Assembly (NCBI GenBank): GCA_000231825.2
Contig: JH720315.1
Location: forward strand, 836,657-900,656
Length of the DNA stretch: 64,000 nucleotides
Source: Tetrahymena elliotti 4EA
Lineage: Eukaryota; Ciliophora; Oligohymenophorea; Hymenostomatida; Tetrahymenidae
Reading direction: 5' to 3'
This document shows, piece after piece, positions 62,601 through 64,000 of this stretch; position 1 is the stretch's first letter, and each line of letters opens with the position of its first letter. The notes beneath the pieces are model-generated. The model saw only the letters and a list, made by a program, of their open reading frames with translations. It was not told the origin of the DNA and searched no databases. Made by a program: the position numbers and the translations under genes.

Positions 62601-63956
62601 AATATCCGTTAAACAATGTTTTTTACCTTCAAATATTAATCCAAATCCTCCTTTAGTAATATACTTAGTTAAATAATATTAATTTTCTTCTAATTTATTT
62701 AAAATTAAATCCTTATTTTTTTAGAATTCTATCAAGGTAAAATGATCATAACACTATTATTCTAATAAACATTTATTGCAATTTTAAAAATTAAATGTAT
62801 CTTTATTTATTTCATTAAATTTTTCTTTTTGCCCTAAATTATCTAAATTAGTTATTTAATTAGTTATTTCTAAATTAATACTATCTATTTTTTGTTGATT
62901 TTTTTCTTATTTATCCAAAACTTAATTCTAACTTTATTTACTCTCGCAATCTATTTCTTCCTACTTTTTCATATTAAAATTTAATATTTATTATTCATAT
63001 TTATAATTTATGCTCTTATTAGTATTTAACTCTAAATGACTTATTTCTAAACGAAATACCTCTAGCTCATCTATATAGACCTGTGATTCATTTTGAGTTT
63101 CTATTTTTTCAGTATCTTTTTATAATACTTTTTAAGGATAAACCTAAATTTAATTTGTTTGTTCATTTTTCAAATAATTTTTATGTATCTTTTAAAGTTA
63201 TGTTAGAAATTCTTGATTTTATTAAGACTAAATTTTTATTTGTTAAAGCTATTTAAAATCTTTTTGAAGCTATTCTATAAATCCCTGAGTTTTCTCCTAC
63301 TACTATAACTACTATAGAGAAAAATCTAAATCAATTAGAGTTTACTGTATCTACTAAGAAATAAATCCTTCTAATTTATCTAAGCTACTTATAGTGTTCT
63401 AAAACAAATCATGAAGTTTTTAAAATAATTCAGATTTTTCTTTAGATAATTTTTGGTGGTTAACTTATTCTTATTTGAGTAAGCTCAAAACTTAACAGAC
63501 CATTTAGGTCAATAATTCAGTTTATAACTTTAGTGAATCTTCAAGCTTCTTTTGTTAATGTTAGGATCTAGTTGTATTATTCTCTTGTTTTTACTCAGTT
63601 TAAGAAGCTTTTTAATTACTACAAGAGATTGCTTAAAGGTTCTAATCAATTTATTTTTCTGAAAATGTTAATTAGGCATTTTGTATATTTCCTTAGCTAA
63701 ATACTAAGCATGATGCCCTTTTAAATTTTTTAGTTTTAGAAATATTATTAATTTTAGCTTTGAGAGATTTCTTTATTGTTAAATCAGATATTATGTAAAT
63801 CTAACCATATTAATTTACCTATTTTTTTAAATCTATTATTTTTTCAGATTTTTATTTCTATGAGTCAGTATTAATTAAGTCAACTTAGTTTTAACTTGAA
63901 ATAAAATGACTTATATCAAAGTTTTTCTTATCTTGACATAAAATATTTTATGACAT
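56695..63956 (-). CDS. giant kinase-TPR-kinase-TPR protein, about 2,420 aa, interrupted by assembly gap
   Basis: One TGA-free frame runs from ATG 63956 to TGA 56697-56695, apart from the N gap at 61931-61392. Order on the protein: a Gln/Lys-rich coiled-coil N terminus (63956-62770); a kinase N-lobe and catalytic loop (62710-62250; G-G-F-G, H-L-D-I-K-P-S-N-I-L) broken at its D-F motif; a near-identical TPR array (62248-60560, including the gap); a linker with a 26-residue internal duplication (60550-59750); a complete kinase (59700-58900; H-L-D-I-K-P-N-N-I-L, D-F-G, A-P-P-E); and a second, diverged TPR array of about 16 units (58800-56720). TPR units are 42 residues, of kinesin-light-chain/TPR_12 type. 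Kinase 2 should be active, with TPRs binding substrates or partners. It could be a real fusion of two tandem paralogues or partly an assembly product. Confidence 0.75.
56720..58800 (-). repeat. diverged TPR array 2
   Basis: About 16 TPR units of roughly 42 residues, each with the Q-C-Y helix-A signature and A-L-x-(F/Y)-A-L-x-S-L helix-B signature. They are clearly related to array 1, but most units differ at many positions. The central six units resemble array 1 most, while the outer ones are older. Confidence 0.9.
60170..60330 (-). repeat. 26-residue duplication in the inter-domain linker
   Basis: Two adjacent 78-bp copies encode E-I-K-D-K-N-N-(F/L)-S-Q-N-(L/F)-L-N followed by S-(D/S)-Q-I-F-Q. 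They lie in the linker before kinase 2 and differ at a handful of residues. Confidence 0.85.
60560..62248 (-). repeat. homogenised 126-bp TPR array 1
   Basis: Tandem 126-bp units encode 42-residue TPRs of consensus F-A-L-D-S-L-Q-M-x-Q-K-I-F-E-G-D-H-S-S-I-A-S-S-L. Two and a half units lie left of the gap in reading direction and about seven right of it. They are nearly identical at DNA level, unlike array 2. Two flavours (A-L-V-A-Q-C-Y-S-H-K and L-V-A-Q-C-Y-K-H-K) recur irregularly, hinting at higher-order duplication. Confidence 0.92.
61392..61931. other. assembly gap (540 N)
   Basis: A run of 540 N inside TPR array 1. Left flank ends in the I-A-S segment of one unit and the right flank resumes at S-D-Y of another. 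Filling needs 37 bases plus a multiple of 126, so four whole units would give 541 bases. The gap probably arose because near-identical repeats collapsed during assembly. Confidence 0.95.
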
Positions 63957-64000
63957 CTCTTTCTACAACTATTTTTAAATTGTTTTTTTTTTCCCTTATT

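Noticed and set aside
1..64000. tRNA, rRNA, CRISPR array, telomeric C4A2 repeats, transposase genes
   Set aside because: Looked for on both strands by eye; none found. A covariance-model scan would be needed to exclude small RNAs.

Overview
The window is protein-coding nuclear DNA from a ciliate, most likely Tetrahymena or a close relative. It is very AT-rich. Genes read cleanly only if TAA and TAG encode glutamine and TGA is the only stop. With that code, long frames appear with clear family signatures: a sirtuin, a VGYGD potassium channel, protein kinases, B-box/kelch, LRR and TPR proteins. The introns are GT-AG, AT-rich and mostly 45-100 bp (up to about 440 bp), too long for Paramecium. 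Standard-code ORFs are mostly fragments or shadows. Genus and nuclear compartment are inference. I saw no tRNA, rRNA, CRISPR array, telomere repeat or transposon.

Layout. 0.6-2.8 kb (+): unrecognised 4-exon gene. 3.6-8.2 kb and 8.7-11.2 kb (+): two tandem LRR genes in which almost every leucine-rich repeat is one exon of exactly 90 bp with identical phase. 11.2-15.6 kb: mostly non-coding, with one weak arrestin-like ORF. 15.6-17.9 kb (-): cysteine-rich, probably GPI-anchored surface protein. 18.7-20.4 kb (-): multi-pass membrane protein. 21.3-22.3 kb (+): SIR2-family deacetylase. 23.2-26.3 kb (+): B-box, acidic/Gln-rich, kelch protein. 27.5-27.9 kb (+): small single-pass membrane protein. From 29 kb to the end every confident gene is on the minus strand: a second Cys-rich surface protein (29.0-30.0), a large coiled-coil protein (31.0-35.6), a third and very large Cys-rich surface protein (36.5-40.1), an atypical protein kinase (42.4-43.8), a 1,469-residue protein with an N-terminal acylation motif and a START-like C terminus (45.3-49.7), a cyclic-nucleotide-type K+ channel carrying a CCHC zinc knuckle (51.7-55.6), and a giant kinase/TPR gene (56.7-64.0) containing the assembly gap.

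The most unusual locus is 56.7-64.0 kb. One TGA-free frame encodes coiled coil, a kinase domain cut off exactly at its DF motif, a homogenised TPR array, a linker, a second and complete kinase, and a second diverged TPR array. The 540-N gap matches four whole 126-bp TPR units plus the missing part of one unit to within 1 base.

No operon-like organisation is expected or seen. The genes are separated by roughly 0.3-2.3 kb of AT-rich spacer. Functionally the window mixes surface or membrane proteins (three Cys-rich GPI-type proteins, channel, membrane proteins), signalling proteins (kinases, channel) and repeat scaffolds (LRR, TPR, kelch, coiled coil), as is usual for a free-living ciliate. Exon boundaries were read by eye from GT/AG sites and frame. 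In every multi-exon model below the exon lengths sum to a multiple of three.
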